Origin: Nitrosospira sp.
Lineage (GTDB): Bacteria > Pseudomonadota > Gammaproteobacteria > Burkholderiales > Nitrosomonadaceae
Assembly (NCBI GenBank): GCA_013697655.1
Contig: JACCWK010000196.1
Span: 1-39,832, forward strand
DNA: 39,832 nucleotides
Reading direction: 5' to 3'
Positions 8,666 through 19,355 of the stretch are shown here, piece after piece. Made by a program: the position numbers and the translations under genes. The notes below the pieces were generated by a model, which was given only the letters and a program-made list of their open reading frames with translations, did not search any database and was not told where the DNA came from. Within the stretch, counting starts at the first letter, position 1. Every line of letters starts with the position of its first letter.

Positions 8666-10095
8666 ACCCCAGGAAATCGGCTTCTCCCGTTACAGCAGTC
8701 ACGCGGTTGCGGACTAATCCGAGGTTATTTGTACTCGACAGCAATGTGCTGATGCATGACCCCACCAGCCTGTTCCATTTTCAGGAACATGACATCTACA
8801 TCCCTATGGTCACTCTCGAAGAGCTCGACAACAATAAGAAGGGAATGTCGGAAGTGGCGCGCAACGCCCGTCAGACAAGCCGTTTTCTGGATGAGATTGT
8901 GTGTAGCGCAGTCGCTGATATTGACGAGGGCATTTCGCTAGCATCGCATGGCAGCAAAAGCGCCACCGGCCGGCTATTCCTTCAGACCCAGGCGATAAGT
9001 AGCGTGCTGCCCGTACGGCTGGCCAGCGGCAGTGCCGATAACCAGATCATTGGCGTGGTGAAGTTTTTGCATGAGACCTGCCTAAGTCAGAGCGTCGCGC
9101 TGGTCTCCAAAGACATTAATATGCGTATCAAGGCGCGTGCGCTAGGGCTGGCGGCAGAAGATTATTTCAACGATAAAGTACTGGAAGACACTGATCTCCT
9201 TTATTCCGGCATACAGGAATTGCCACTGGATTTCTGGGATCAGCATGGAAAAGAAATGGAATCATGGCAGCAGTCCGGGCATACGTTTTATCGAGTAAAT
9301 GGGCCGCTATGCGCAAATTTCCTGGTAAATCAGTTTGTTTATCTGGAGCACGACAAACCCTTCTACGCTCAAGTCAAGGAGCACAGTGGTAAGACGGCGG
9401 TTCTGCAGACTCTTAAAGACTATACCCATCACAAAAACAATGTGTGGGGCATTACTGCGCGCAACCGCGAGCAAAATTTTGCATTGAATTTACTGATGAA
9501 TCCGGAAGTGGATTTTGTCACTTTGTTGGGACAGGCGGGAACCGGCAAAACCCTGCTTGCGTTGGCAGCTGGCCTAATGCAAACGCTTGAGTACAAAGTA
9601 TATTCAGAAATTATCATGACCCGCGTCACCGTGCCAGTGGGTGAGGATATCGGCTTTCTACCCGGAACCGAAGAAGAAAAAATGACACCGTGGATGGGTG
9701 CATTGGAAGATAACCTGGAAGTGCTCAATAAAACCGATAGCGATGCCGGCGAATGGGGACGTGCTGCCACGCGTGACCTGATTCGCTCGCGTATCAAGAT
9801 AAAATCACTCAACTTCATGCGTGGACGCACATTCATCAATAAGTTTTTGATCATTGATGAAGCACAAAACCTTACACCCAAGCAGATGAAAACACTCATC
9901 ACCCGCGCTGGCCCTGCCACAAAGGTAGTATGTCTGGGAAACATCGCACAAATAGACACGCCTTATCTATCCGAGGGAAGTTCAGGATTAACCTACGTGG
10001 TAGACCGCTTCAAAGGTTGGAATCACAACGGACATGTGACGTTACAGCGTGGCGAGCGGTCCAGATTGGCAGATTATGCGGCCGAAGTACTATAA
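8662..10095 (+). CDS. PIN-domain/PhoH-like ATPase
   Basis: N-terminal PIN (FVLDSNVLMHDP) and PhoH ATPase (LLGQAGTGKTLLALAAGL, FLIIDEAQNLTPKQMKTLITRAG). ATGA overlap with the preceding gene. Confidence 0.93.
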   Translation: MNPRKSASPVTAVTRLRTNPRLFVLDSNVLMHDPTSLFHFQEHDIYIPMVTLEELDNNKKGMSEVARNARQTSRFLDEIVCSAVADIDEGISLASHGSKSATGRLFLQTQAISSVLPVRLASGSADNQIIGVVKFLHETCLSQSVALVSKDINMRIKARALGLAAEDYFNDKVLEDTDLLYSGIQELPLDFWDQHGKEMESWQQSGHTFYRVNGPLCANFLVNQFVYLEHDKPFYAQVKEHSGKTAVLQTLKDYTHHKNNVWGITARNREQNFALNLLMNPEVDFVTLLGQAGTGKTLLALAAGLMQTLEYKVYSEIIMTRVTVPVGEDIGFLPGTEEEKMTPWMGALEDNLEVLNKTDSDAGEWGRAATRDLIRSRIKIKSLNFMRGRTFINKFLIIDEAQNLTPKQMKTLITRAGPATKVVCLGNIAQIDTPYLSEGSSGLTYVVDRFKGWNHNGHVTLQRGERSRLADYAAEVL

Positions 10096-10214
10096 AGGAT
10101 GCCCGAAATCACGTTTCCACTAGTTTAAACCTACTGTTAGATAATCTTCAAGTTTGAAACGAACTGGAGATTTATACAGGCGACCCGCGAAGCAGATGCG
10201 CGTGAATTTAATGT

Positions 10215-11621
10215 TTAGTAATGCCCGGATTTGGCATAACTCTCAAATCTTGTATATTCGCCAAGGAAGGTAAGGTCAACTTTACCTATGGGGCCGTTAC
10301 GCTGCTTGCCTATAATGATCTCGGCAATTCCTTTATCTTGTGTCTCGGGGTTATAGACTTCATCACGGTAGATAAAGAGAATTAGATCGGCATCCTGTTC
10401 GATGGCACCGGATTCGCGCAAATCTGACATTACTGGACGCTTATTCGGGCGCTGCTCCAAGCTGCGGTTCAATTGCGATAACGCGACTACGGGCACCTGC
10501 AATTCTTTTGCCAATGCTTTCAGCGACCGCGAAATTTCCGAAATTTCCGTGGCTCGGTTCTCGCCTTGGCTACTCGCGGACATCAGCTGCAAGTAGTCCA
10601 CAACGATCAATCCTAGCTCTCCATGCTGGCGATGAAGCCGCCGCGCCCGCGCCCTTAGCTCCAGTGCGTTCAATGCAGCGCTTTCATCAATGAAGAGCGG
10701 CGCGTCGCTCAGCTTTCCCAGAGCATGAGTGAGCTTCGACCAGTCTTCGTCCTGCAAACGGCCGGTGCGTACCTTGTGCTGATCTAAGCGGCCCACGGAA
10801 CCCAGCATCCGCATCGCCAGTTGCGTTCCTCCCATTTCCATGCTGAATACTGCTACCGGTTTTGTCAGTTCCAGCGCTACATGTTCGGCTATATTAAGTG
10901 CGAACGCAGTTTTACCCATGGACGGCCTGCCCGCGACAATGATCAGGTCGCCTGGCTGAAAACCGGAAGTTTTCTGATCGAGATCATGGAAACCGGTAGC
11001 AATGCCTGTCACATCACTGGGATTATCCTGATTGTAGAGCGTCTCAATACGCTCCACGACCTGCTTCAGAAGCGGCTGGATATCAACAAAACCTTGTTTT
11101 CCTCGTGCCCCCGCCTCGGCGATTTCAAATACCTTGGCCTCGGCTTCGTCCAGCAAATTGGCGGCGGAACGCCCTGCAGGATTATATGACGAGTCAGCGA
11201 TTTCGGCCCCAACCTGAGCAAGCCTGCGCATGACCGCACGCTCGCGCACAATTTCTGCGTAGCGGCGGATGTTGGCCGCGGATGGTGTATTTTGAACCAT
11301 CACCCCTACGTAAGCCAGTCCACCAACGTTTTGCAATTCTGCCGATATTTCCAGCGACTCGGCAACCGTCACTACGTCCGCCGGTTTGCTGTGCTCCACC
11401 AGCTTGCAAATGTGGCGGTAAATAAGGCGGTGATCCTGCCGGTAAAAATCCTCCTCCGTGATAACGTCGGCTACCCTATCCCAGGCATGATTGTCGAGCA
11501 TCAACCCGCCCAATACAGATTGCTCCGCCTCAACCGAGTGCGGAGGCGTTTTTAGGGATTCAAGCAACTGATCGTTGGTGGCTGCGGTGAGAAATTGAGC
11601 CATGGGATCCAGTGGTGACAT
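10215..11621 (-). CDS. dnaB: Replicative DNA helicase
   Basis: 468 aa, PPHSVEAEQSVLGGLMLDNHAWDRV, AGRPSMGKTAFALNIAEHVA, VVDYLQLM. Confidence 0.98.
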   Translation of the reverse strand: MSPLDPMAQFLTAATNDQLLESLKTPPHSVEAEQSVLGGLMLDNHAWDRVADVITEEDFYRQDHRLIYRHICKLVEHSKPADVVTVAESLEISAELQNVGGLAYVGVMVQNTPSAANIRRYAEIVRERAVMRRLAQVGAEIADSSYNPAGRSAANLLDEAEAKVFEIAEAGARGKQGFVDIQPLLKQVVERIETLYNQDNPSDVTGIATGFHDLDQKTSGFQPGDLIIVAGRPSMGKTAFALNIAEHVALELTKPVAVFSMEMGGTQLAMRMLGSVGRLDQHKVRTGRLQDEDWSKLTHALGKLSDAPLFIDESAALNALELRARARRLHRQHGELGLIVVDYLQLMSASSQGENRATEISEISRSLKALAKELQVPVVALSQLNRSLEQRPNKRPVMSDLRESGAIEQDADLILFIYRDEVYNPETQDKGIAEIIIGKQRNGPIGKVDLTFLGEYTRFESYAKSGHY

Positions 11622-11663
11622 TACAAAACAACAGAGATTTTACCACCGGACGATATGGAAAAA

Positions 11664-11687
11664 TAAAAAGAGCTGTCAACAGCTCTT
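11664..11687 (-). terminator. Putative Rho-independent terminator after the rpsF-priB-rpsR-rplI cluster
   Basis: Stem AAGAGCTG/CAGCTCTT followed on the minus strand by TTTTTATTTTT. Confidence 0.7.
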
Positions 11688-11936
11688 ATATGAGCTCTAA
11701 ATAGCGCCTCTGCGGAGTGACTGAGGAGTCAGTCAAGAGACGCGGAAAACACATGATTTACTGCACTCTGGGTGCTGGTCCCGGATTGCCGGGCGGCGAG
11801 GTATACTTGTGACATTCCACAGCGAAGGGAAATGCCTATTCACCTGTTACGTATTCACAAATCGCCCTTGCGTGCCTGGCAGGCCAGGACTTCTATTCAG
11901 AAGGTCCCGCACTTCAGTTTCACAGCGAAAAACGTC

Positions 11937-12392
11937 TCAGGAGCCTTCTTCACCCAGAACTGATACCACGATATGCGCCAATACCTCACTTTGCAGCGCA
12001 ATAGTCAACGGATGGTCGCCCACTTGCTTCAACGATCCTTGAGGCATACGTATCATTGATCGCTCAATATCAAAACCCAAGACTTTGAGTGCCTCCTCGA
12101 TGTCAGCGTTGGTGACCGAACCGAATAGCTTGCCATCCACCCCAGCTTTCTGGGTTATCTGCACCATTAATCCATCCAGCTTGGCTGCCTCGGCCTGGGC
12201 TGCAGCCAGGATCTCCGCCTGTGTTTTTTCCAATTCGGCGCGCTTTGCCTCGAACTCGGCAATGGCGGTCTGGGTTGCCCGCTTTGCCTTGCCCTGCGGG
12301 ATCAAAAAATTCCGCGCATAACCGTTCTTTACTTTGACAACATCACCCAACTGGCCGAGGTTGACAACTTTTTCCATAAGTATGATTTGCAT
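11937..12392 (-). CDS. rplI: 50S ribosomal protein L9
   Basis: [36 protein letters not shown]. Confidence 0.98.
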   Translation of the reverse strand: MQIILMEKVVNLGQLGDVVKVKNGYARNFLIPQGKAKRATQTAIAEFEAKRAELEKTQAEILAAAQAEAAKLDGLMVQITQKAGVDGKLFGSVTNADIEEALKVLGFDIERSMIRMPQGSLKQVGDHPLTIALQSEVLAHIVVSVLGEEGS

Positions 12393-12403
12393 GCTCTCGC
12401 TCC

Positions 12404-12688
12404 TCAGTGCAAATCAGTGTAAGGAAGCAGCGCCAGAAAACGGGCGCGCTCAATGGCAATACCCAGCTGGCGCTGGTACCGGGATTTAGTGCCGGTAATA
12501 CGGGCGGGAATGATCCTGCCATTTTCGTTGATAAAGTCTTTCAATATCTCAATATCCTTATAATCTACCCTTTGGATACCTTCTGCGGTGAAGCGACAAA
12601 ATTTCCGGCGCTTGAACAAGGGGCGATTGGCTTTCTTGTCCTTCTCTTTATCCTTGCTATCTTTACGTCTTGAAGTAAAACGAGCCAT
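12404..12688 (-). CDS. rpsR: 30S ribosomal protein S18
   Basis: [49 protein letters not shown], with a charged N-terminal extension. Confidence 0.98.
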   Translation of the reverse strand: MARFTSRRKDSKDKEKDKKANRPLFKRRKFCRFTAEGIQRVDYKDIEILKDFINENGRIIPARITGTKSRYQRQLGIAIERARFLALLPYTDLH

Positions 12689-12707
12689 AATTTTTTCCTA
12701 TTTCCAA

Positions 12708-13004
12708 CTAAATGAAATCCATGTTGTTTACGTGCAACACCAATTGCAGACTCATGCGGCTTTTTTTTGCCAAAAAACCAATCAACTTCATCTTGGTACC
12801 CGGCGTTATATCCACGATGGTTTCAGCTACCTTCGCCAGCGCAATCGCAGAAATTTCACACTCTACCTGGCGCGGCTTACCTGCTTCGATTTGACGTGAG
12901 ACATGGCTGATTCTAAATTCTGCCACAGCCACTCCCGCTGGGGTATAACGCAAGCTATTGATGTCGAAAATCTTTCCGCAAATTACAATTTGGTTGCAAT
13001 TCAA
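12708..13004 (-). CDS. priB: Primosomal replication protein N (PriB)
   Basis: OB-fold protein between rpsF and rpsR: NQIVICGKIFDINSLRYTPAGVAVAEFRISHVS. Confidence 0.9.
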   Translation of the reverse strand: MNCNQIVICGKIFDINSLRYTPAGVAVAEFRISHVSRQIEAGKPRQVECEISAIALAKVAETIVDITPGTKMKLIGFLAKKSRMSLQLVLHVNNMDFI

Positions 13005-13020
13005 TTAACTTGTCTTGGCC

Positions 13021-13395
13021 TTATGCTATGGAGGTCTCTCTGAGCTCATCCACCGCAGGCGAAGCGGACCTTGACTTTTCTTCGCGCATCATCGGCGAAG
13101 GCGTAGTCACCGGTCCGTCCATCCTGATGGTCAGGTGACGTAATATAGCATCGTTGAATTTGAATGCATGATCCAGCTCATCCAGCGTTTCCTGATCGCA
13201 TTCGATGTTCATCAGCACATAATGTGCCTTGTGAACTTTCTGAATCAGATAGGTAAGCTGGCGGCGGCCCCAATCTTCCAGGCGATGAATTTGCCCATTC
13301 TTGGCGGTTACTATGCCTCGATACCGCTCAATCATTGCGGGCACTTGCTCGCTCTGATCGGGGTGGACGATGAAAACGATTTCGTAATGTCGCAT
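13021..13395 (-). CDS. rpsF: 30S ribosomal protein S6
   Basis: [29 protein letters not shown]...[26 protein letters not shown]; start at the internal ATG. Confidence 0.97.
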   Translation of the reverse strand: MRHYEIVFIVHPDQSEQVPAMIERYRGIVTAKNGQIHRLEDWGRRQLTYLIQKVHKAHYVLMNIECDQETLDELDHAFKFNDAILRHLTIRMDGPVTTPSPMMREEKSRSASPAVDELRETSIA

Positions 13396-13728
13396 GCAGG
13401 TCTCCTTATGGATAGAGCCCCCCGCAATGCGGATACGGTGGGACAAGGGTTGAAGAGGTCGGTACTATACTGAACAAGGCGAAAAATATCAATCAGGAAA
13501 AGAACTTAAAGCTTAAAACCATAAGAAATAAATAAATCGAAAATCAAAACTCTATTTTCTTCCGGCGTTTTCAAGGAAATGATTCATCAGGAATATCGCA
13601 TATACAGAATGGGTAGGATAGAGGCCGGAAGATTACATTGTTCGATAGGTATCGGCGGCACCGCACATTGGCTTGGTTCTAGTAGTCGTTCTTTTTTTGC
13701 CAACAACAATAATTGGAGCACTTCTTAT

Positions 13729-14487
13729 TCAGAGAATTCCTGCTGTTTTAACCCCTGCGCGTTGGCGGCGCGTCTCAAACAAGCAAATACCGGCACTGAC
13801 AGAGACATTCAGGCTTTCGACACTTCCCAGCATGGGAATGGAAACGAGCCGGTCACAGGTATCGCGCGTAAGCCTGCGCATGCCTTTCCCCTCGCCTCCC
13901 AGCACCCATGCAATGGGTCCCTCCAATCTTGTGAAATTAAGGTCGTTGTCCGCTTCAGCTGTGGCTCCAATTACCGAAATGCCGCGGTCCTTCAGTTCCC
14001 GTAAAGTACGGGCGAGATTTGTGACGGAAATATAAGGCACCGAATCGACAGCGCCACTCGCTACTTTATGGACGGCGGCGGTGAGTCCGACCGCGCGGTC
14101 TTTGGGTGCGACCACGGCGTGAACACCAAAAGCATCGGCCACACGCAGACATGCGCCCAGGTTATGCGGATCATGTATACCGTCAAGCACAAGAAGCAGT
14201 GCTGGTTCGGTGAGAGTGTCCAGCACATCGTCCAAGTCCACGTAACTGCGCGACGCATCGATATTTGCTGCCACACCCTGATGACGAGCACTACCTGCCA
14301 TGCTCGTGAGCCTTGCGTTATCACAGGAGATCAACCGGACTCCCTGCTCCTCGGCAAGTTTCGCCAAATCACGCGCGCGCTCGTCGCGACGGGCAGAATC
14401 AAGAAAGATTTCCTTGACGCTGGCAGGATTCTGCCGTAAGCGGCTGATGATGGCGTGGAAACCGAATATGAGGCGAATGTTAGACAT
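13729..14487 (-). CDS. rlmB: 23S rRNA (guanosine-2'-O-)-methyltransferase, SpoU family
   Basis: [70 protein letters not shown]. Confidence 0.95.
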   Translation of the reverse strand: MSNIRLIFGFHAIISRLRQNPASVKEIFLDSARRDERARDLAKLAEEQGVRLISCDNARLTSMAGSARHQGVAANIDASRSYVDLDDVLDTLTEPALLLVLDGIHDPHNLGACLRVADAFGVHAVVAPKDRAVGLTAAVHKVASGAVDSVPYISVTNLARTLRELKDRGISVIGATAEADNDLNFTRLEGPIAWVLGGEGKGMRRLTRDTCDRLVSIPMLGSVESLNVSVSAGICLFETRRQRAGVKTAGIL

Positions 14488-14589
14488 CTTATAGCCAAGT
14501 AAACGTAAAGATAGGATGGACGTCGCGCGATACTCTACTGGCCGATAAGAGTCAGGTATTACCCGGCGCCTTTAGGCAAACCTTGAGCC

Positions 14590-16764
14590 TTATTCACCGT
14601 TTCCAGCCAACACGAAATCAATCTTGCTGGTTTCGAGATCGACCCGAACAACCTTGACCCGGAGCCGGTCGCCAAGACGATACCGCTTGCCGCCGCGCTC
14701 TCCTAGCAGCATGTGCTTGGCGGCATCGAAATGGAAATAATCGCTGGGTAACTCGGAAATATGCACCAATCCTTCCACATACACACCATGTAACGCCACG
14801 AAAAGGCCGAAGCCGGTTACGCCGCTTATAACCCCATCAAAACATTCACCTATTTTGTCCTGCATGTAATAACATTTGAGCCATGCCTCAACGTCCCGAG
14901 TGGCATCGTCCGCGCGACGCTCTGTCTGCGAGCAATGTATGCCCAGTTCATGCCAATCGCCGGGGGAGTAAACAGTGCCGGTCAGTACTGCCTTGATAGC
15001 ACGGTGCACCAGCAGATCGGGATAGCGCCGGATGGGTGATGTGAAATGAGTATAGGATTCATACGCTAGCCCAAAATGACCGACGTTATCCGGACTGTAA
15101 ACCGCCTGACGTAAAGATCGGAGCATTACAGTCTGCAGCAACTGCGCATCAAGCCTGTCTTTAATTTTAGTCAACGTCCTGGCATAATCCTTGGCGCTGG
15201 GCGCGTCGCCACCACCTAGTTGCAAACCGAATTCTTTGAGAAAGTCACGTAGCGCGACAAGCTTTTCCGGCGTAGGGCCTTCATGGATGCGATAGACCGT
15301 GGGCTGCTTATGCTTTTTTAAAAAATCCGATGCACATACGTTGGCTGCCAGCATGCATTCTTCTATGAGACGGTGGGCATCGTTTCGTTTTACCGGCAGA
15401 ATACACTCGATTTTGCCCTGATCATTGAATATCATCTGGGTTTCAATGGTTTCAAAATCGATCGCCCCCCGTTTCTCCCTTGCTTTCAATAGCACCTTGA
15501 ATAACTTGTACAGCAACTGGATATGCGGCAGAAGGTTTTTGTATTCTTTCGCGTCCTCTCCCTTGGGGTCCTCAAGCATGGACGCCACTTTGGTGTAGGT
15601 CAACCGGGCATGGGAATACATCACCGCCGGATAAAAACGATACTCGCTAAAATCGCCCGTACCGTCGAGACTCATCTCGCACACCATGCACAAACGCTCC
15701 ACTTGCGAGTTTAGCGAGCATAGCCCGTTGGAAAGCACCTCCGGTAACATCGGAATCACGCGGCGCGGGAAATAGACCGAGTTGCCGCGAGTGAGCGCCT
15801 CGCGATCGAGCGCATCATGCGGATGCACGTAATGACTGACATCAGCAATGGCCACATATAACTTGTAACCCTTTCCATCGCGCTCGCAATATACCGCATC
15901 GTCAAAGTCTCGCGCGGTTTCGCCATCGATGGTCACCAGTGGAAGATGGCGGATATCCTCTCTTTCCATCAACTCTGTTTTCAGCACATTGGCCGGAAAT
16001 TTCGTGGAAAGTTTCTCTACTTCCGGCGGAAACTGATAAGGCAAATCGTGCTTGCGCAGGGCAATTTCTATTTCCATTCCCGGCGCGGTATATTCACCCA
16101 GAATCTCGACGATGCGGCCGATGGGCTGCGCATTTTTACTGGGTTGCTGGATGATATTTACCATCACCACCTGGCCTGCCCTTGCATCCAAGGATTCTTC
16201 TCTAGGTATCAGAATGTCCTGGCTGATACGCCTGTTTTCCGCTTCCACAAAAAGAATTCCATGATCCGCGTGCAGCCGTCCTACCAAGTGCGTCACAGCA
16301 CGCTCTAGCACCTCCACAATAGTTCCTTCTCTCCGCCCTCGCCGGTCCACGCCAATTTCGCGCACCATTACCCGGTCGCCGTGCAATGCCTTGTGCATTT
16401 CCTTGGCGCTCAAAAATAAATCGGGACTGCCGTCGTCGGGTATCAGGAATCCGAAACCATCCGCGTGACCCTGTACCTTGCCCTTGATAAGATCAAGCTT
16501 CTCCACCACGCAGATATCGCCCTTGCGGTTACGCATGAGCTGGCCTTCCCGTAGCATCGCGGAAACACGCCGGCCAAAAATTTCATTTTCTTCTTCCGTG
16601 ATCTCGAGCAGGTTCTGCAATGCTTTCTCATTCATGGGAATGCCCTGCTCTTTCAGGATTTGCAGCATGAACTCCCGGCTCGGCACCGCATGGCCGTAAC
16701 GCTCTTTTTCACGCTCAAGATGAGGGTCCAGATTGCGGAGTTTGGGTTTCTTCTTGATTGACAA
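14590..16764 (-). CDS. rnr: Ribonuclease R
   Basis: 724 aa RNB/S1 protein: TIDGETARDFDDAVYCE, HFTSPIRRYPDLLVHRAIK. Confidence 0.97.
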   Translation of the reverse strand: MSIKKKPKLRNLDPHLEREKERYGHAVPSREFMLQILKEQGIPMNEKALQNLLEITEEENEIFGRRVSAMLREGQLMRNRKGDICVVEKLDLIKGKVQGHADGFGFLIPDDGSPDLFLSAKEMHKALHGDRVMVREIGVDRRGRREGTIVEVLERAVTHLVGRLHADHGILFVEAENRRISQDILIPREESLDARAGQVVMVNIIQQPSKNAQPIGRIVEILGEYTAPGMEIEIALRKHDLPYQFPPEVEKLSTKFPANVLKTELMEREDIRHLPLVTIDGETARDFDDAVYCERDGKGYKLYVAIADVSHYVHPHDALDREALTRGNSVYFPRRVIPMLPEVLSNGLCSLNSQVERLCMVCEMSLDGTGDFSEYRFYPAVMYSHARLTYTKVASMLEDPKGEDAKEYKNLLPHIQLLYKLFKVLLKAREKRGAIDFETIETQMIFNDQGKIECILPVKRNDAHRLIEECMLAANVCASDFLKKHKQPTVYRIHEGPTPEKLVALRDFLKEFGLQLGGGDAPSAKDYARTLTKIKDRLDAQLLQTVMLRSLRQAVYSPDNVGHFGLAYESYTHFTSPIRRYPDLLVHRAIKAVLTGTVYSPGDWHELGIHCSQTERRADDATRDVEAWLKCYYMQDKIGECFDGVISGVTGFGLFVALHGVYVEGLVHISELPSDYFHFDAAKHMLLGERGGKRYRLGDRLRVKVVRVDLETSKIDFVLAGNGE

Positions 16765-16828
16765 AGCAATGATTTCCTATAAAATTGCGCCTCTAGTCCA
16801 CGCATCTGTCTAAGACATATGCGGGCAT

Positions 16829-16915
16829 GCCCAGATGGCGGAATTGGTAGACGCACTAGGTTCAGGTCCTAGCGGTGGCAACACTGTGGAGGTTCGAGTC
16901 CTCTTCTGGGCACCA
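16829..16915 (+). tRNA. tRNA-Leu (anticodon CAG)
   Basis: GCCCAGATGGCGGAATTGGTAGACGCACTAGGTTCAGGTCCTAGCGGTGGCAACACTGTGGAGGTTCGAGTCCTCTTCTGGGCACCA. Confidence 0.97.
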
Positions 16916-17924
16916 CGTAACATCCTCAATAGCCACCGCATTCCTGTTTTTTTTGGCGTGGTTGCTGGCTTCAGCCCCATCACGCGTTCCACTTCTTTTA
17001 ATCTTTCCTGATCAAGCCACTCAATTTTCTCCCGTTCTCGCCATTCTCCGTGACGAACTCCGGCATGGCGCATATCAGAAAACGGGCACATCGAATGATG
17101 TCGAGATAGATAAAAAAGCGTACAGAAATGCGGTACTTTTTACCCTAAAGCCCAAGCCACTCAATGGGCTGCGAATATAGCGTTTACAATTGTAGCAGGC
17201 AAAACAAACGGCGTACCCGATATTACTCTTGGACAACCTCTTGCCCGATGCATTGAAAGGTTAGCACAAAGAAGCGCGAGGAGAAATGGGGACGCACCCG
17301 GATAAGACTTCTTTAAGAGCGATTTTGGAGCCGACGTAGAGCTTGCTCTTTTGGCGGAGCGCTACATCTCAGCATTGCAAGGATCGCTGGCTTGGGATTT
17401 CCCCTGCAGCAGGTGTGGGGTGGAAATACACCTTCTCTGCTGCGGCCCCGATAGCGGTTTAAAATGAGACGTCGTTTTCCACTCATCCGATAAAAATTGT
17501 CGTCAAAAGACGACAGCCAAGCCCCGGAGTCATGATAGAATGTTATTTATAGCACTTAAGAACTAGGTCGTTTTCTGTCATTCACCCGGGAATTGGCATG
17601 GATAGAAGGCAAAAGGTTCTCCTCGGCCCTAAGATCCAAACACAGCTCTTCATATCGCGGCGTAACACATTTTCCGAGCGCTGGTTAAATAGAATATAGT
17701 TCGACGTGTGAGTTATCGCAAGCATTACTGCGCGGGATTGGCAATTTGCCGCACCATATTGTTGATAGACAAATCAATGATCCGTGAGGCCAATGCGTAC
17801 TGGCGAAAGTGGATAGATGTACCAGTTTGTTTCACAATGATTTCCGTAACGGCTGCGACCAACGCTGGCCTCATTCTTTTAGATCAGCCCCAGTTATTGA
17901 TTATCGCCGATTTTTATAATTTCC

Positions 17925-17944
17925 AGCTGTAAAATCTTACAGCT
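17925..17944. promoter_or_regulatory. lux-box-like 20-bp palindrome
   Basis: AGCTGTAAAATCTTACAGCT: perfect 8-bp arms, CTG-N10-CAG layout, no adjoining T-tract on either side. Confidence 0.45.
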
Positions 17945-18367
17945 ATCCATGATTCCCAATCCGTTGTCTCATAGCACCGCTCTCAATCAATAAATAGGTC
18001 GGCGAAATATGCTTCCTCCGGCAATAGAAAGCTTATGGCATCCAGTGCGACGGCCCATTTTAACGCGCCCCAAAACAATGAAGCAGGCTCCGCGCAATTG
18101 CGCTTCCTCCCACTGCTTCTACTGCCCAATATCAAAGAACCAAATTTTCCACGTAAGCAGCGGCACCCGTGCTGTCCGGTCTAAATTTTCTATGTTCATG
18201 GATAATCAAAGACGCGTCCTCCCCATCATATGCGCACATCGCCATTGCTTGACCGGTAACAGAGGGTGCTCAAATAGGTTAGCCAGCATGCAACAATTAG
18301 CGGACTGCCAACAAAGCTTTTCAAAACCCGCCTATCTGTTTAAAGCTACTATTAGAGTTTCATTCTC

Positions 18368-19147
18368 ATGAATGACGTGGTTGCCGCCTTTCACGAATAT
18401 TTCGAAGTTATCGATGCCCATTCCCCGGAATTATTGCGCGCTGTATTTCGCCTCCGCTACCAAGTGTATTGTATCGAACAACGTGCTCCAGGATTTGAGG
18501 CGTCCAATTATCCCACCGAGATGGAAAGCGATGAATATGACCGCCACTCAGCTCATATCATTCTGCGGCATCGTCCTTCTGGTGAATTTGTCGGAACGGC
18601 CCGGCTGATACTCCACGATCCGTTGAACCCGGAAAAACTTTTTCCCACCGAAAAGCATACTCAACTTGACCCTGCCCTGATTGATACTAGCAGGCTCTCA
18701 CGGCAAAACATCGGGGAAATATCCCGCTTAGTCGTTATACGTCGGTTCAGCAGACGGGGACATGAATTAATCCAAGCCATTGAGAATGACCAGAGTATTG
18801 AAAAATGGGTCCCGACAAAGCAACGGCGCTTTCCTCACCCTATGCTCGCGCTTGCGGTCGGCATAATTCGTATGTCGGTTCAACACAATATCACCCACTG
18901 GTTCTCAGTCATGGAGCCTGCGCTGAATAGATTGTTGGGGTTCTATGGGTTACAACTTGATCCTGTTGGGCCGGTAATAGACCATCATGGCCCACGCCGT
19001 CCTTATTATGTCGATCTAATCAAGATGCTGGACAAGATGCACCAAAACCATAAGCAATTTTGGGAGCTCGTTACTGATTACGGCAATGTCACCCCACCAT
19101 CCAGCGAACGAGTGCCTGGTTCCTCGTCAAGTTCCGAACACTGCTGA
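18368..19147 (+). CDS. PEP-CTERM/exosortase system-associated acyltransferase (GNAT, distantly LuxI-like)
   Basis: LLRAVFRLRYQVYCIEQRAPGFEASNYPTEMESDEYDRHSAHIILRHRPSGEFVGTARLIL...IGEISRLVVIRRFSRR matches my memory of that family. Confidence 0.85.
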   Translation: MNDVVAAFHEYFEVIDAHSPELLRAVFRLRYQVYCIEQRAPGFEASNYPTEMESDEYDRHSAHIILRHRPSGEFVGTARLILHDPLNPEKLFPTEKHTQLDPALIDTSRLSRQNIGEISRLVVIRRFSRRGHELIQAIENDQSIEKWVPTKQRRFPHPMLALAVGIIRMSVQHNITHWFSVMEPALNRLLGFYGLQLDPVGPVIDHHGPRRPYYVDLIKMLDKMHQNHKQFWELVTDYGNVTPPSSERVPGSSSSSEHC

Positions 19148-19355
19148 TGAAGAGCGAACGATAAAACCTTGGATGATTTCTACAGTTTTTACCTTAGCAT
19201 CCATTATCAACGTTGTTGAAGAACGCTGCATGAAAAAAATATGGCTCGCACATAACGCTGCGCTGCCAAGACCCGATTGATTTCACGGTGCCGTTTATTT
19301 CTATTTTACTAACTTTAACCTTGACTTGCTTTAGCAGGTATCACGGATATAAATC

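Noticed and set aside
10821-11555. Plus-strand ORFs inside dnaB (122 and 87 aa)
   Set aside because: Antisense shadow ORFs of a clearly conserved helicase gene.
11701-11730. Hairpin GACTGAGGAGTCAGTC between dnaB and rplI
   Set aside because: Short 6-bp stem without U-tract or ORF context; not enough to call a regulatory element.
16810-17091. 93-aa minus-strand ORF (MCPFSDMRHAGVRHGEWREREKIEWLDQERLKEVERVMGLKPATT...)
   Set aside because: It runs antisense through the whole tRNA-Leu gene and only part looks protein-like; not a credible CDS as called, though a decayed fragment cannot be excluded.
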